Of a stretch of 64,000 bases of DNA, positions 17,103 through 25,434 are shown one piece after another. Numbering within the stretch: position 1 is the first letter of the stretch; each line of letters starts with the position of its first letter. Where the stretch lies: NCBI RefSeq assembly GCF_015910445.1, contig NZ_CP048882.1:930001-994000 (forward strand), given 5' to 3'. The notes below the pieces were generated by a model. That model was not told the DNA's origin. It was given only the letters and a program-made list of their open reading frames with translations, and ran no database searches. Position numbers and translations under genes: made by a program. The DNA comes from Streptomyces bathyalis. GTDB lineage: Bacteria > Actinomycetota > Actinomycetes > Streptomycetales > Streptomycetaceae.

Positions 17103-20100
17103 CTATGGGTTCAACCAGTAGGTCGCTACTCGGTACGTACCGTCCGGAGTCTGCGTCACGCGATATCCGATACTGTTCCCATCCACATCTACGGCGCCTT
17201 CCAGGGGGCGAACTCCTGGACCGGGTTGCGGCACCTTCCCTCCGCTGTTGACGAGATCGTATACATCTCCCGCGATCGCCTTCTCGACCTGGTCGGCTGA
17301 AAGCCCCGTGCTCCGCACATCGTTCTGCACTCCACCAGGACCTGTGTGGGTCCGGTCGTATCCGTGGCCGGTGTTGAACTGCCAGTCGTCATCGCCGACT
17401 TTGGCCCACCGCTTGAGGTTCTCGCCCTCACCCTGTGTCTTTCCGTAGGTGACGTCACACCCCGCCAACCCCAGCGGGTCGACCCACGTGTGCGGATTGT
17501 GCACGTACGTGACCGGGTTCGGAGCCGGGTCCAAGCCGAGCGGGTCCTGGGAGAGGTAGCGGGCCGTCGTGGGGTCGTAGTGGCGGTGGAAGTTGTAGTG
17601 CAGGCCCGTCTCCGGGTCGGCGTACTGGCCGGGAAACCGCAGCGGCGTGTACGCCGTGGCGTCCGCGTTCCACGTCGTCGTGCCCCACAGCGTGCGACGC
17701 GTGCGCCAGGCGATGCCGCCGCTCTCGTCGAGGAGCTCCGAGGGCGCACCCACCAGGTCGGTGGCGATCGCGAAGAAGCGTGAGTCGATCTCGGCCTGGG
17801 TCGTCTCGTTCGTGATGCGCTCGGTCTGCGTCAGCGGTCGCAGGCCGTCGTGGTCCCAGGTGAGGGTGACGGGATCGGGCAGATTCGGAGCGGTACTGGT
17901 CTGCTCGATGAGGATGGAGCCGTCCCAGGTGAAGTCCACCTGCTCCAGCACCTGTTGGCCTTCGCCGCCAACGCTGCCGCTGCCGTCGTCACCGCTCCCG
18001 TCGCCGAGCCGCTGCTTGGCGATGCGGCGCCCCAGCGGGTCGTACAGGTACCGCCACCGCGTACCGTCGGGCGTGGTCACCGACGTCAGACGGTCCTCGC
18101 CGTCCCACACGTAGCGCCACGTGTCCGGCTTCTTCGACAGCCGCGACTTCTGCCGCAGCACCGCGCGCCCCGCCTCGTCGTACTCGTAGCGGACCGACCC
18201 GGCCGTGAGCAGCTTCGTGCCGCTGTAAGCGCGCTCGCCGCGCGCGTCCGAACCCGCGTGCTGCGCGGGCCAGTCGGCCCTGGTCTGGTTCCCGGCCGCG
18301 TCGTACGCATACGACTCCGACCAGTCCTCGGCGCGGACCTCGGTGACCCGCCCGGCCGGGTCGAGGTCGAAGTGCTGCGAGCCGTTCAACCGGTCCTCGA
18401 CGCCCACCAGATGGCTGTCGGCCCGGTAGCGGTACGTCCGCTGCTGCACCGTGCCCGCCGAAGGGCCCGCGATGGTCTGGGACGCCAACCGCCCTGCCGG
18501 GTCCCAGAGGTTGGTGAAGGTCAGGGCACCTTCGGATTCGCCGACGCTGCGGCTGATCTCGCGGCCCGACTCGTCGTGGTCGAAGCTGAGCGTGTGGCCG
18601 TTCGTCGTGAGCGAGGTGCGGTTGCCGGCCGCGTCGTACGTGTACGTGGTGACGGTGCCGGCGGGGGTGACGCGGCGGGTGCGGCGGCCGAGCGCGTCGT
18701 AGTCATGGGTGAGGACGCGGCCGTTGACGACTTCGTCCTTGACGCGTCCGAGCTTGTCCCGGCGGCAGATCAGCTCCGCGTCGGGGCCGGAGGCGGATAT
18801 GAGACGCCCGGCCGCGTCGTAGGAGAAGTCGGTCGCGTCACCGTCGGCGTTCTTCCTGGTGACGCGGCCCATCGCGTCCCGGGTGAAGCTGATCGTCTGG
18901 CCCGCGGGGTTGGTGCGGAAGGCCAGGCGCCCGGCGGCGTCGTGACCGTACTGCACGGTGCGGCCGTCGAAGTCGGTCTCGGATATCAGCCGGCCCGCGG
19001 GGTCGTAGGTGTAACTCCAGGTCAGCTCTTGGGGGTTGGCGACCTGTACGAGCCGCAGCTCGGTGTCGTAGGCGAAGGTGTGCCGCACTCCGTCAGGGCC
19101 GGTCCGGGCCGTGCGCAGGTCGAAGTGGCCGTACTCGTAACGGGTTTCGCCCCCGACCGCGTCGGTGTGCGTGAGGCAGTTGCCCTCCCCGTCGTACGTC
19201 CAGCTCTGCACCTCACCACCGGGGTCGATGCGACGGACGAGACGGCCCTCCGGCGTCCACTCCAGCCGGGTGACCGCGCCGGAGGGATCGGTGACGGTGA
19301 CGGGACGCCCGAAGGCGTCGCGCACGTACGTGGTGGTCCCGCCGATGGAATCTCCCCGGCCGGAGGCTGGGGAAGGGCCGGTGATCTGCAGCGGCAGCCC
19401 GGCCGCGTCGCAACGGACCGCGCTGGTGGCGCCCTTGGGGTCTCCCCGGCCGGAGGCTGGGGAAGGGTCGGTGACGGAGGCGAGATGGCCGCGGGCGTCG
19501 TAGCCGTACGTCGTCGTGGAGCCGGCCGGGTCGGTGACGGCGGTGAGCAGCCCGCCCTCATCACGGGCATACCTCCACTCCGCTCCGTCCGCGTCCGTCC
19601 TGCGGACGGGACGGCCCCCTTCGTCGTACTCGACGGAGATCTCACCGCCGTCGGGCAGCACGACACGCAGCGGGCGTCCGACCTCGTCGTAGACGTACTC
19701 GACGCTGGCACCGAGCGGGTCCGTGACCGTCAGCGGCCGGTGCTCCTCGTCGTACGTCGTGCGGGTGGTCCGGCCGGCACGGTCGGTCTCCGCGACGATC
19801 CTCAGCCGGGAGTCGACGGTGAACAAGGACGCGTGGCCGAGGGAGTCGGTGACCCGCGTCGTCGTGCAGCCGGGCTCGGGGCTTTCCAGGCCGTATTCGA
19901 AGCGGGCCGCGAGGTGCCCGGCCTCCCCCGCGTGGTGAATGCAGCGGTCCTCGTCGTCGTAGGTGTACGAGAACGAACGGCCGTTGCTGTCGGTCCACTT
20001 GGCGATGCGGCCGCGCTCATCCACGTCGTACCGGGTGGCGCGGTCCTCGGAGTCGGCGACGGAGATGAGGAAGCCGCGGTCGTCGTACGCGTAGGAGCGC

Positions 20101-21830
20101 AGCCGTACCGGGCCTTCCGGCGTGCCCAGCGACAGGGCCGTGATGCGGCCCGCCTCGCACGTGAACCGCAGCTCGTAGCCGCCGGAGTGCGTCATGGAGT
20201 GGGGATGTCCCAGCTCCCACTCGACGGAGACCCAGTTGCCCTGTGCGTCGGACATGGATGCCAGCTTGGCGATGCCGTCACCGCCCGGCTCGACGCCCGC
20301 GGGCGCCTCGAAGGTGCGCGTCGTGCGGCTGAGGGGATCGACGAGCTCGTACGAGCCGTCCGGGTGCCTCTCCAACGACCACGGCACCCCCTTCTCCGGG
20401 GTGACGGGCAGGCCGGGGGCGGGATGCGGGTAGGCGCGCACGCTGCCGTCCGCGGCGACGTGCACGACACCCTCGGCATCGACCTCCAGGCGTTCGTCGA
20501 TGGTGGAGGCCCAAGCGGGCCCGAAGAAGCCGCCGTTGCGGTACGCGGACTCGAAGGTGCGCGTGAAATCCAGCGGGAACGTGCCCGGCAGGCTGACGTC
20601 GGTCTGCGGCAGCACCATCCGGCCCGTGGCCATGTCGACGGGCTCATTGCGCAGAACCTTGCAGTTCAGGTCCCGTGCGAGGTCTTGGATGCGCTCCTTG
20701 ACCGATCTCCTGGCGCCTTGCTTGGCGCCCTGCTCGATGGCCTCCTTGCCCCCGGTCTTCAGCGCGCCCTTGAGACCACCCTTGACCGCGCCGCCTGCGC
20801 CCTTGCCGCCGATCAGGTCGACGGCGACCTTCCCGATGGCCTCTGCGGGGTCGCGCCAGTTCTGGTTCTTGACGATGCCGACGAGGCGTTCCGGGTGGGC
20901 GACGGTGGAGGCCAGGCCGGTGGCGACGCCGTTCATGTTCTGCAGGTACTGGCCCGGGTGGGTCATGTTGTACGGGTCCTGCGGGTTGAGCATCCGCACC
21001 AGGCCCGCCGTCTCGCCGAGACCCTTCAGGGCCCCGCCGAGGAGGTGCATGCCGTTGAGGGCCATGCCTTCGGACATGGACTTGAAGGCCAGCTTGGCCA
21101 TGTCCCAGGCGCCGGGCAGCTTCGGGGCCTGCTCCACCAGCCCCTTGACCACGTCCTTCGCTCGGCGCGCGGCATCGTCGCGCTGGCTGCGGGCCTCCGT
21201 CACCATGTGCTGGGCCCGCTCCAGCCCTTCCTTGCCCGGGTCCTGGAACGGCCCCGGCTTCGGACCCGGGTCCTGGCCGGACTCGTTCTTGCGGTTCCAG
21301 TCGTCGGCCTTTGCGTTGTAGTCGTCGACCGCCTTGTCCGAGGTCGCCTTCGACTTCTTGTACAGGGCGATGGCCTCCTTGGCCTGGCCCTGTGCCCACT
21401 GCACGGTGGAGGCGTACTGGACGAACTGCTTCGCGGCGGACTCGCAGGCGTCCGCGGCCTCGATCCAGAACTTCGGCTGCGGCGCGAACTCGGCCCGGAA
21501 CCCCTCCCCGGCCTCGCCCTCCCAGCCGTGCACGTCCAGGCCCTTCAGCCCGGAGCCGAGCTTGTCGAACGCCTTGAAGAAGTCCCGCAGGTGCTCGGCG
21601 CGTTCGGTCAGCTTCTCCACGTCGCCGTGGATGATCTCCTTCGGGTCCTCCGTCTCGCCGAGCTGCCGTTCGGAGACGTCCGCACCGAGCTTGTCCGCCG
21701 TCCACTCGCCCGCGTCCCGTACGCCCTCTGCCGCGCCTTCCAGACCCACGCTGTCGAGGCCGTCGGCGGCCTTGTCGCCGACCCACTCGGCTCCGTCACC
21801 GACCGCTTCGAACGCGTCCCCCAGACCCAC
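17103..21830 (-). CDS. RHS/YD-repeat polymorphic toxin, probably ESX (type VII) secreted
   Basis: 1575 residues. Residues about 1-330 are helical and T7SS-effector-like (HGWEGEAGEGFRAEF, a WxG turn; YASTVQWAQGQAKEAI). About 388-500 is DUF6531 (EPVDMATGRMVLPQTDVSLPGTFPLDFTRTFES). About 500-1390 carries many YD repeats (YDxxGR) that form a cocoon-like shell. The RHS core ends at PLRFPGQYADPETGLHYNFHRHYDPTTARYLSQDPLGL and VDPLGLAG (about 1380-1457). The last 118 residues are the variable toxin tip; they contain NTGHGYDRTH and end YRVATYWLNP, which could be a BECR-fold RNase, but I cannot name it. Two nine-residue in-frame insertions interrupt the repeats. The WXG-like gene lies upstream and a candidate immunity gene downstream. 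Confidence 0.88.
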   Translation of the reverse strand: MGLGDAFEAVGDGAEWVGDKAADGLDSVGLEGAAEGVRDAGEWTADKLGADVSERQLGETEDPKEIIHGDVEKLTERAEHLRDFFKAFDKLGSGLKGLDVHGWEGEAGEGFRAEFAPQPKFWIEAADACESAAKQFVQYASTVQWAQGQAKEAIALYKKSKATSDKAVDDYNAKADDWNRKNESGQDPGPKPGPFQDPGKEGLERAQHMVTEARSQRDDAARRAKDVVKGLVEQAPKLPGAWDMAKLAFKSMSEGMALNGMHLLGGALKGLGETAGLVRMLNPQDPYNMTHPGQYLQNMNGVATGLASTVAHPERLVGIVKNQNWRDPAEAIGKVAVDLIGGKGAGGAVKGGLKGALKTGGKEAIEQGAKQGARRSVKERIQDLARDLNCKVLRNEPVDMATGRMVLPQTDVSLPGTFPLDFTRTFESAYRNGGFFGPAWASTIDERLEVDAEGVVHVAADGSVRAYPHPAPGLPVTPEKGVPWSLERHPDGSYELVDPLSRTTRTFEAPAGVEPGGDGIAKLASMSDAQGNWVSVEWELGHPHSMTHSGGYELRFTCEAGRITALSLGTPEGPVRLRSYAYDDRGFLISVADSEDRATRYDVDERGRIAKWTDSNGRSFSYTYDDEDRCIHHAGEAGHLAARFEYGLESPEPGCTTTRVTDSLGHASLFTVDSRLRIVAETDRAGRTTRTTYDEEHRPLTVTDPLGASVEYVYDEVGRPLRVVLPDGGEISVEYDEGGRPVRRTDADGAEWRYARDEGGLLTAVTDPAGSTTTYGYDARGHLASVTDPSPASGRGDPKGATSAVRCDAAGLPLQITGPSPASGRGDSIGGTTTYVRDAFGRPVTVTDPSGAVTRLEWTPEGRLVRRIDPGGEVQSWTYDGEGNCLTHTDAVGGETRYEYGHFDLRTARTGPDGVRHTFAYDTELRLVQVANPQELTWSYTYDPAGRLISETDFDGRTVQYGHDAAGRLAFRTNPAGQTISFTRDAMGRVTRKNADGDATDFSYDAAGRLISASGPDAELICRRDKLGRVKDEVVNGRVLTHDYDALGRRTRRVTPAGTVTTYTYDAAGNRTSLTTNGHTLSFDHDESGREISRSVGESEGALTFTNLWDPAGRLASQTIAGPSAGTVQQRTYRYRADSHLVGVEDRLNGSQHFDLDPAGRVTEVRAEDWSESYAYDAAGNQTRADWPAQHAGSDARGERAYSGTKLLTAGSVRYEYDEAGRAVLRQKSRLSKKPDTWRYVWDGEDRLTSVTTPDGTRWRYLYDPLGRRIAKQRLGDGSGDDGSGSVGGEGQQVLEQVDFTWDGSILIEQTSTAPNLPDPVTLTWDHDGLRPLTQTERITNETTQAEIDSRFFAIATDLVGAPSELLDESGGIAWRTRRTLWGTTTWNADATAYTPLRFPGQYADPETGLHYNFHRHYDPTTARYLSQDPLGLDPAPNPVTYVHNPHTWVDPLGLAGCDVTYGKTQGEGENLKRWAKVGDDDWQFNTGHGYDRTHTGPGGVQNDVRSTGLSADQVEKAIAGDVYDLVNSGGKVPQPGPGVRPLEGAVDVDGNSIGYRVTQTPDGTYRVATYWLNP
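19351..19377. repeat. 27-base palindromic insertion, copy 1, inside the RHS gene
   Basis: The unit contains a ccccggcc-gga-ggctgggg hairpin (one G-T pair) and encodes PSPASGRGD in frame on the minus strand, at about residues 818-826. An identical copy lies exactly 90 bases away at 19441-19467. Removing the unit restores a normal-length YD repeat. Confidence 0.75.
19441..19467. repeat. 27-base palindromic insertion, copy 2, inside the RHS gene
   Basis: Identical to the unit at 19351-19377 over 27 bases, again encoding PSPASGRGD (about residues 788-796). Sequence outside the unit differs apart from the YD-repeat pattern, so the two look like inserted elements and not a plain duplication of one RHS repeat. 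Confidence 0.75.
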
Positions 21831-21833
21831 CGG

Positions 21834-22457
21834 TCAGTTCCCCCCGTTGCCCCTGTCGTTGCCCTGGCCGCCCTGCTGCTGTTCAGGGGGCCCGTCCCAC
21901 TGCCAGTCCGAGTCGTCCTGCCGGTCCGGTCCGGCCACGTCCTGCCACGGGGAGTTCCCGAAGTCGTCCCCGACCTGCCCCCACTGGTCGCCCATCTGGT
22001 TCCAGTCGGGCTGCGAGGTATCGACCTCAGGCATCCGCGGCTTGACGTCGCCCCACACCTCGCCCCAGGACTTCTCCCCGGCCTTGTCGCCCTCCGCGAC
22101 GCCCTGCTGCGGGTTGTACGAACCGGCAGTGACGACGACCTCCTTGAGGGTGTCGTTCACGTACTGCTCCTGCTCGTGGTACAGCCCCGCCGACAGGCCG
22201 AGCTTGTCCGCGATGTCGTTCAGGTGCTGCATCTTCTCGTGGATCGCCATCCCCCACAGGCCGCAGAACTGCCCGAACACCTCGGCCAGTTCGCCGTTGC
22301 CCATCTCCATGCCGGACATCATCAGGAACTGGAAACCCTGACCCTGCTGCGCGGTGATCGAGAAGAAGCCCGTCTCCTCCAGCTCCGCCGTCGCGGCCTT
22401 CATGCCCTGCTCGACCTGCTTCGCCGCGGCCGGGTCGAACTTGTAGCCACCGCTCAT
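21834..22457 (-). CDS. WXG-like ESX partner of the RHS toxin (hypothetical)
   Basis: 207 residues. The first about 110 residues form two helices (FDPAAAKQVEQGMKAATAELEETG; FGQFCGLWGMAIHEKMQHLNDIADKLGLSAGLYHEQEQYV) like WXG100-type proteins, here with long helices and no exact WxG. The last 90 residues are acidic, Trp/Gln/Asn-rich and probably disordered. It starts at 22457 overlapping the SseB-like gene by four bases and ends 3 bases before the RHS start, so it is probably the secretion partner or chaperone of the toxin. No ESX core gene is in the window. Confidence 0.68.
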   Translation of the reverse strand: MSGGYKFDPAAAKQVEQGMKAATAELEETGFFSITAQQGQGFQFLMMSGMEMGNGELAEVFGQFCGLWGMAIHEKMQHLNDIADKLGLSAGLYHEQEQYVNDTLKEVVVTAGSYNPQQGVAEGDKAGEKSWGEVWGDVKPRMPEVDTSQPDWNQMGDQWGQVGDDFGNSPWQDVAGPDRQDDSDWQWDGPPEQQQGGQGNDRGNGGN

Positions 22458-22858
22458 GACGACGCCCTCTCCGACTCCTCGGTCACCGCCACCTCATCGG
22501 GCACGATCCCCTTCGCCGGAGGCAACAGGAACGCCCCCTCGCTCCCGACATCGACCGCGATCCCGCACGGGACTCCGACCTCGGCCACCGTCTCGTCCAG
22601 CAGCCGGGCCCCGTAGACCCGCCGGAACTCCCACTCGCCGCCCTCACCACGTGCCTGCGCGAATGCCGTCAGCGTGTCCGTGTCCGTGAACGCATAGATC
22701 CACCGCAGACCGCCGTGGTCGCCGGCGAGGATCCCGCCGTCCCGGATCGGCACCACCAGCAGCGAACGGCGGAACTCCCCCAGATCGGCGAGCACTTGCT
22801 CCCGTGCCGCATCGATGTCCCCGTCGCCCTCGGCGTCCTCGATGTCCTCCGTCAGCAT
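22454..22858 (-). CDS. SseB-family N-terminal domain protein
   Basis: 134 residues. EFRRSLLVVPIRDGGILAG, WIYAFTDTDTLTAFAQ and the closing GIAVDVGSEGAFLLPP match the SseB N-terminal domain, common in actinobacterial toxin loci. It has no signal peptide. It is the first intact gene of the toxin operon (SseB-like, WXG-like, RHS, candidate immunity), coupled to the next by an ATGA overlap. Its job is unknown; accessory or immunity roles have been suggested for such genes. A truncated relative lies just upstream (22896-23069). Confidence 0.72.
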   Translation of the reverse strand: MLTEDIEDAEGDGDIDAAREQVLADLGEFRRSLLVVPIRDGGILAGDHGGLRWIYAFTDTDTLTAFAQARGEGGEWEFRRVYGARLLDETVAEVGVPCGIAVDVGSEGAFLLPPAKGIVPDEVAVTEESERASS

Positions 22859-22895
22859 GACAACCCCCCGGTTCGATCAGCCGTTCCGACCGTAG

Positions 22896-23069
22896 GGGAC
22901 ATGACGCATCCTGCGACAGGTCCCGTCGCGGCCCCCCCGGCTGCGCGTACATCAACTCGCCGTCGAGCAACGGCACCAGCACCAGGCGATGTCTGAACTC
23001 CCCCACCGGCGCCGCCACTTCATGCAGCTCAGCCGCCCGGTTCGCGGCCGGTGCCGCCTCCCCCTGCAC
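22896..23069 (-). pseudogene. Remnant of an SseB-like gene
   Basis: About 55 codons from a GTG at 23069 encode VGEFRHRLVLVPLLDGELM after a short leader. This parallels LGEFRRSLLVVPIRDGGIL of the intact gene at 22454. The match stops after the first 50-55 residues and the frame runs on into unrelated sequence overlapping the intact gene, so I read it as a truncated duplicate. It may still be translated as a short peptide. Confidence 0.5.
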
Positions 23070-23282
23070 ATCCGTACAACTCCCCGTCCCCCGACGTCCT
23101 TACAGTCCTCATCACCGTACACAGCAGGCACGCGAGGTACCCGGTGACGGGGGCAGGATGAGGCAGTGATCACTTCCGGCGGCGGCATGGTCGGGGGTCC
23201 CACCGGGGAAACGCATCTCGCCACGTCCCTCCGGGCCGATGGCACGGAGCGGACGTGGCGAGGCAGTACGCGAAGTGGTGGG

Positions 23283-24068
23283 TCAGAGCCCGCAGGTGGG
23301 CGCCGACCAGAAGCGTCCGTCGCCGCCCGCGACGTGCGTGTGGTCGTCGTGGCCCGGGTAGCCGGGACCGAGGATCTCGGTGAAGCCGTGGTTGCGGGCC
23401 GCCAGCGCCAGAGCGCAGAAGCCCTGCGAACCGGCACCGAGGTCTGCCGCGTGACCGTACATGTGGCGGCTGTTGGCCGCGCCGCCGACCGCGCTGTTGC
23501 AGGCGACGCTTCGGAAGCCGCCGTTGACGGTGATCGGCTTGTCGCCCATGGCGTGGCGCATCGCCTGCAGCTTCCACATGGTGACAAGGGCGTTGGCACG
23601 GGCGACGGACGCGCCGACCTTGCCCCCGGACCAGTCGGAGTTGCAGTTGTTCAGCTCGTCGTAGCTGAAGTTGACGGGCGTGCAGTCGTCGTCCTGCAAC
23701 TCGTAGATCTTGTTGAAGGTCTGGGCGCCCGCGACTCCGTCGGCGGAGAGGCCGTATGCCGACTGGAAGCGCTGCACCGCGGCCTTGGTGGCCGGGCCGA
23801 ACTGGCCGTCGATGGCAAGCTGATTGCCGGACCCCGGGTATCCGGCGACCCGGATCTGCAGCTGCCGCACGGCCTCTCCGGACGCGCCCTCGCTCAGCGT
23901 TCCGCTCCAGCTGTAGCAGGCGTCGGCAGCGCTCGCGTCGGCGGCGGCCGCTTCGGCGGGGGCGGCCGATGCGGAGCTCGCGACGGCGGGAGTGGCCGCG
24001 GGGGCGACGAGCATCAAGCCCGCTCCTGTGAGAACCGACAACAGCACTCTGACGGGACGTGAACTCAT
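23283..24068 (-). CDS. Secreted zinc D-Ala-D-Ala carboxypeptidase (M15) with peptidoglycan-binding domain
   Basis: 261 residues. A signal peptide (about 1-40, VLLSVLTGAGLMLVAPAATPAVA) is followed by a PG_binding_1 domain (EAVRQLQIRVAGYPGSGNQLAIDGQFGPATKAAVQRFQ, about 60-115) and an M15A peptidase domain with zinc ligands in SRHMYGHAADLG and HDDHTHV. This is the layout of the Streptomyces albus G DD-peptidase. It trims peptidoglycan stem peptides outside the cell. The ATG at 24068 gives a proper signal. Three GTCATGAC-like repeats lie 73-102 bases upstream. Confidence 0.9.
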   Translation of the reverse strand: MSSRPVRVLLSVLTGAGLMLVAPAATPAVASSASAAPAEAAAADASAADACYSWSGTLSEGASGEAVRQLQIRVAGYPGSGNQLAIDGQFGPATKAAVQRFQSAYGLSADGVAGAQTFNKIYELQDDDCTPVNFSYDELNNCNSDWSGGKVGASVARANALVTMWKLQAMRHAMGDKPITVNGGFRSVACNSAVGGAANSRHMYGHAADLGAGSQGFCALALAARNHGFTEILGPGYPGHDDHTHVAGGDGRFWSAPTCGL

Positions 24069-24140
24069 GACGGACGCTGCCTCTCCCTGGTCGGTGGCAC
24101 AGGCTGGAAGAGCATGAGAGTGACCCCGTTCACAGAAAGT

Positions 24141-24170
24141 GTCAAGACACGTCATGACATACGTCATGAC
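24141..24170. promoter_or_regulatory. Triple GTCATGAC repeat upstream of the DD-peptidase
   Basis: GTCAAGAC (24141-24148) is followed by two perfect 8-base palindromes GTCATGAC (24151-24158 and 24163-24170). They lie 73-102 bases upstream of the peptidase start. The near-regular spacing suggests adjacent binding of a dimeric regulator. I do not know the regulator. Confidence 0.5.
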
Positions 24171-24287
24171 GCGTTCCGGCGTCCGTGCTACGGCAGTTGA
24201 CGCCGACGGGGCGCAGCCACGGACGCTCGTTCTCCTGACCGCCGGCCCCCGCCGGACCGCCGTGGCGACGGTCCCACACACGCCGCA

Positions 24288-24322
24288 CCGCGCCCCGGGC
24301 AGGCGGGTTGCCCGGGGCGCGG
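24288..24322 (-). terminator. Terminator hairpin downstream of the sugar isomerase gene
   Basis: A perfect 14-bp stem (24288-24301 with 24309-24322, 7-base loop), almost all G/C, starts 44 bases after the stop at 24366 in the direction of transcription. Confidence 0.75.
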
Positions 24323-24365
24323 CGGCTCGGCGGGGACGGGGCCCGGTGGACGGGGACGCGGCTGC

Positions 24366-25364
24366 TCAGCTGCTGAACGCCGCGTCGAAGGAGGAGGACG
24401 GCGGGTCGTAGTCGTAGGCCTTGAGCCTGCGCAGCGCCTCCGGCGCTCCCGCGAGCCGGTCCATGCCCGCGTCCTCCCACTCCACGGAGACGGGACCTTC
24501 GTAGCCGATGGAATGCAGCATCCTGAAGACGTCCTCCCACGCCACGTCGCCGTGCCCGGCCGAGACGAAGTCCCAGCCGCGCCGGGGGTCACCCCACGGC
24601 AGGTGGGAGCCGAGCCGGCCGTTGCGGCCATCGAGGCGCTTGCGGGCCTCCTTGCAGTCGACGTGGTAGATCCGCTCCCGGTAGTCGTAGAGGAACCCCG
24701 TCGGGTCGAGGTCCTGCCAGACGAAGTGGCTGGGGTCGAAGTTGAGCCCGAACGCCGGGCGGTGGCCGATGGCCTCCAGCGCGCGGTGCGTCGTCCAGTA
24801 GTCGTAGGCGATCTCGCTGGGGTGGACCTCGTGCGCGAAGCGCACGCCCTCCGCGTCGAAGACGTCCAGGATCGGGTTCCACCGCTCGGCGAAGTCCTCA
24901 TAGCCCCGGTCGATCATGTGCGGCGGGACCGGCGGGAACATGGCGACCAGATGCCAGATGGAGGAGCCGGTGAAGCCGACGACGGTGCGCACGCCGAACG
25001 CCGCCGCGGCGCGCGCGGTGTCCTTCATCTCGGCCGCTGCGCGTTGCCGCACACCTTCGGGGTCGCCGTCGCCCCAGATGCGGGAGGGAAGGATGCCCTT
25101 GTGCCGCTCGTCGATCGGGTCGTCGCAGACGGCCTGTCCCACGAGGTGGTTGGAGATCGCCCAGCACTTCAGACCGTACTTCTCCAGCAGGGCATGCCGT
25201 CCGTCGACGTAGTCCGGCTCCGCCAGGGCACGGTCGACTTCGAAGTGGTCGCCCCAGCAGGCGAGTTCGAGTCCGTCGTAGCCGAAGTCGCGGGCGAGTG
25301 TGCAGACTTCCTCCAGCGGGAGGTCCGCCCACTGGCCGGTGAAGAGGGTGAACTGTCGGGGCAT
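24366..25364 (-). CDS. Sugar phosphate isomerase/epimerase family protein
   Basis: 332 residues of the xylose-isomerase-like TIM-barrel family. Candidate metal ligands are in [34 protein letters not shown] and VSVEWED. The length and motifs fit enzymes found with Gfo/Idh/MocA oxidoreductases, which act together on oxidised sugars or inositols. The ATG at 25364 follows AGGAGG by about 8 bases. It is the last gene of the sugar operon, 70 bases after the oxidoreductase, and ends at a strong hairpin. Confidence 0.87.
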   Translation of the reverse strand: MPRQFTLFTGQWADLPLEEVCTLARDFGYDGLELACWGDHFEVDRALAEPDYVDGRHALLEKYGLKCWAISNHLVGQAVCDDPIDERHKGILPSRIWGDGDPEGVRQRAAAEMKDTARAAAAFGVRTVVGFTGSSIWHLVAMFPPVPPHMIDRGYEDFAERWNPILDVFDAEGVRFAHEVHPSEIAYDYWTTHRALEAIGHRPAFGLNFDPSHFVWQDLDPTGFLYDYRERIYHVDCKEARKRLDGRNGRLGSHLPWGDPRRGWDFVSAGHGDVAWEDVFRMLHSIGYEGPVSVEWEDAGMDRLAGAPEALRRLKAYDYDPPSSSFDAAFSS

Positions 25365-25434
25365 GTGCGCAGCCTCCTGATCCGAGCTGGGCCGATTGAT
25401 CCGGTCCGGTCTCCCGGCCGGGCTGACGGTCTCG

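Noticed and set aside
19351..19467. Could the two identical repeats be a CRISPR-like array?
   Set aside because: Only two copies, inside a coding frame, with a 63-base YD-repeat between them; no further units or cas genes.
17850..22616. Very long open frame on the plus strand opposite the RHS gene
   Set aside because: It mirrors the RHS gene, has a low-complexity Val/Gly/Arg composition and no family match; it is a GC-bias shadow.
22858..23282. Search for an intact second SseB gene
   Set aside because: Similarity ends after about 55 codons and no downstream part is found in any frame.
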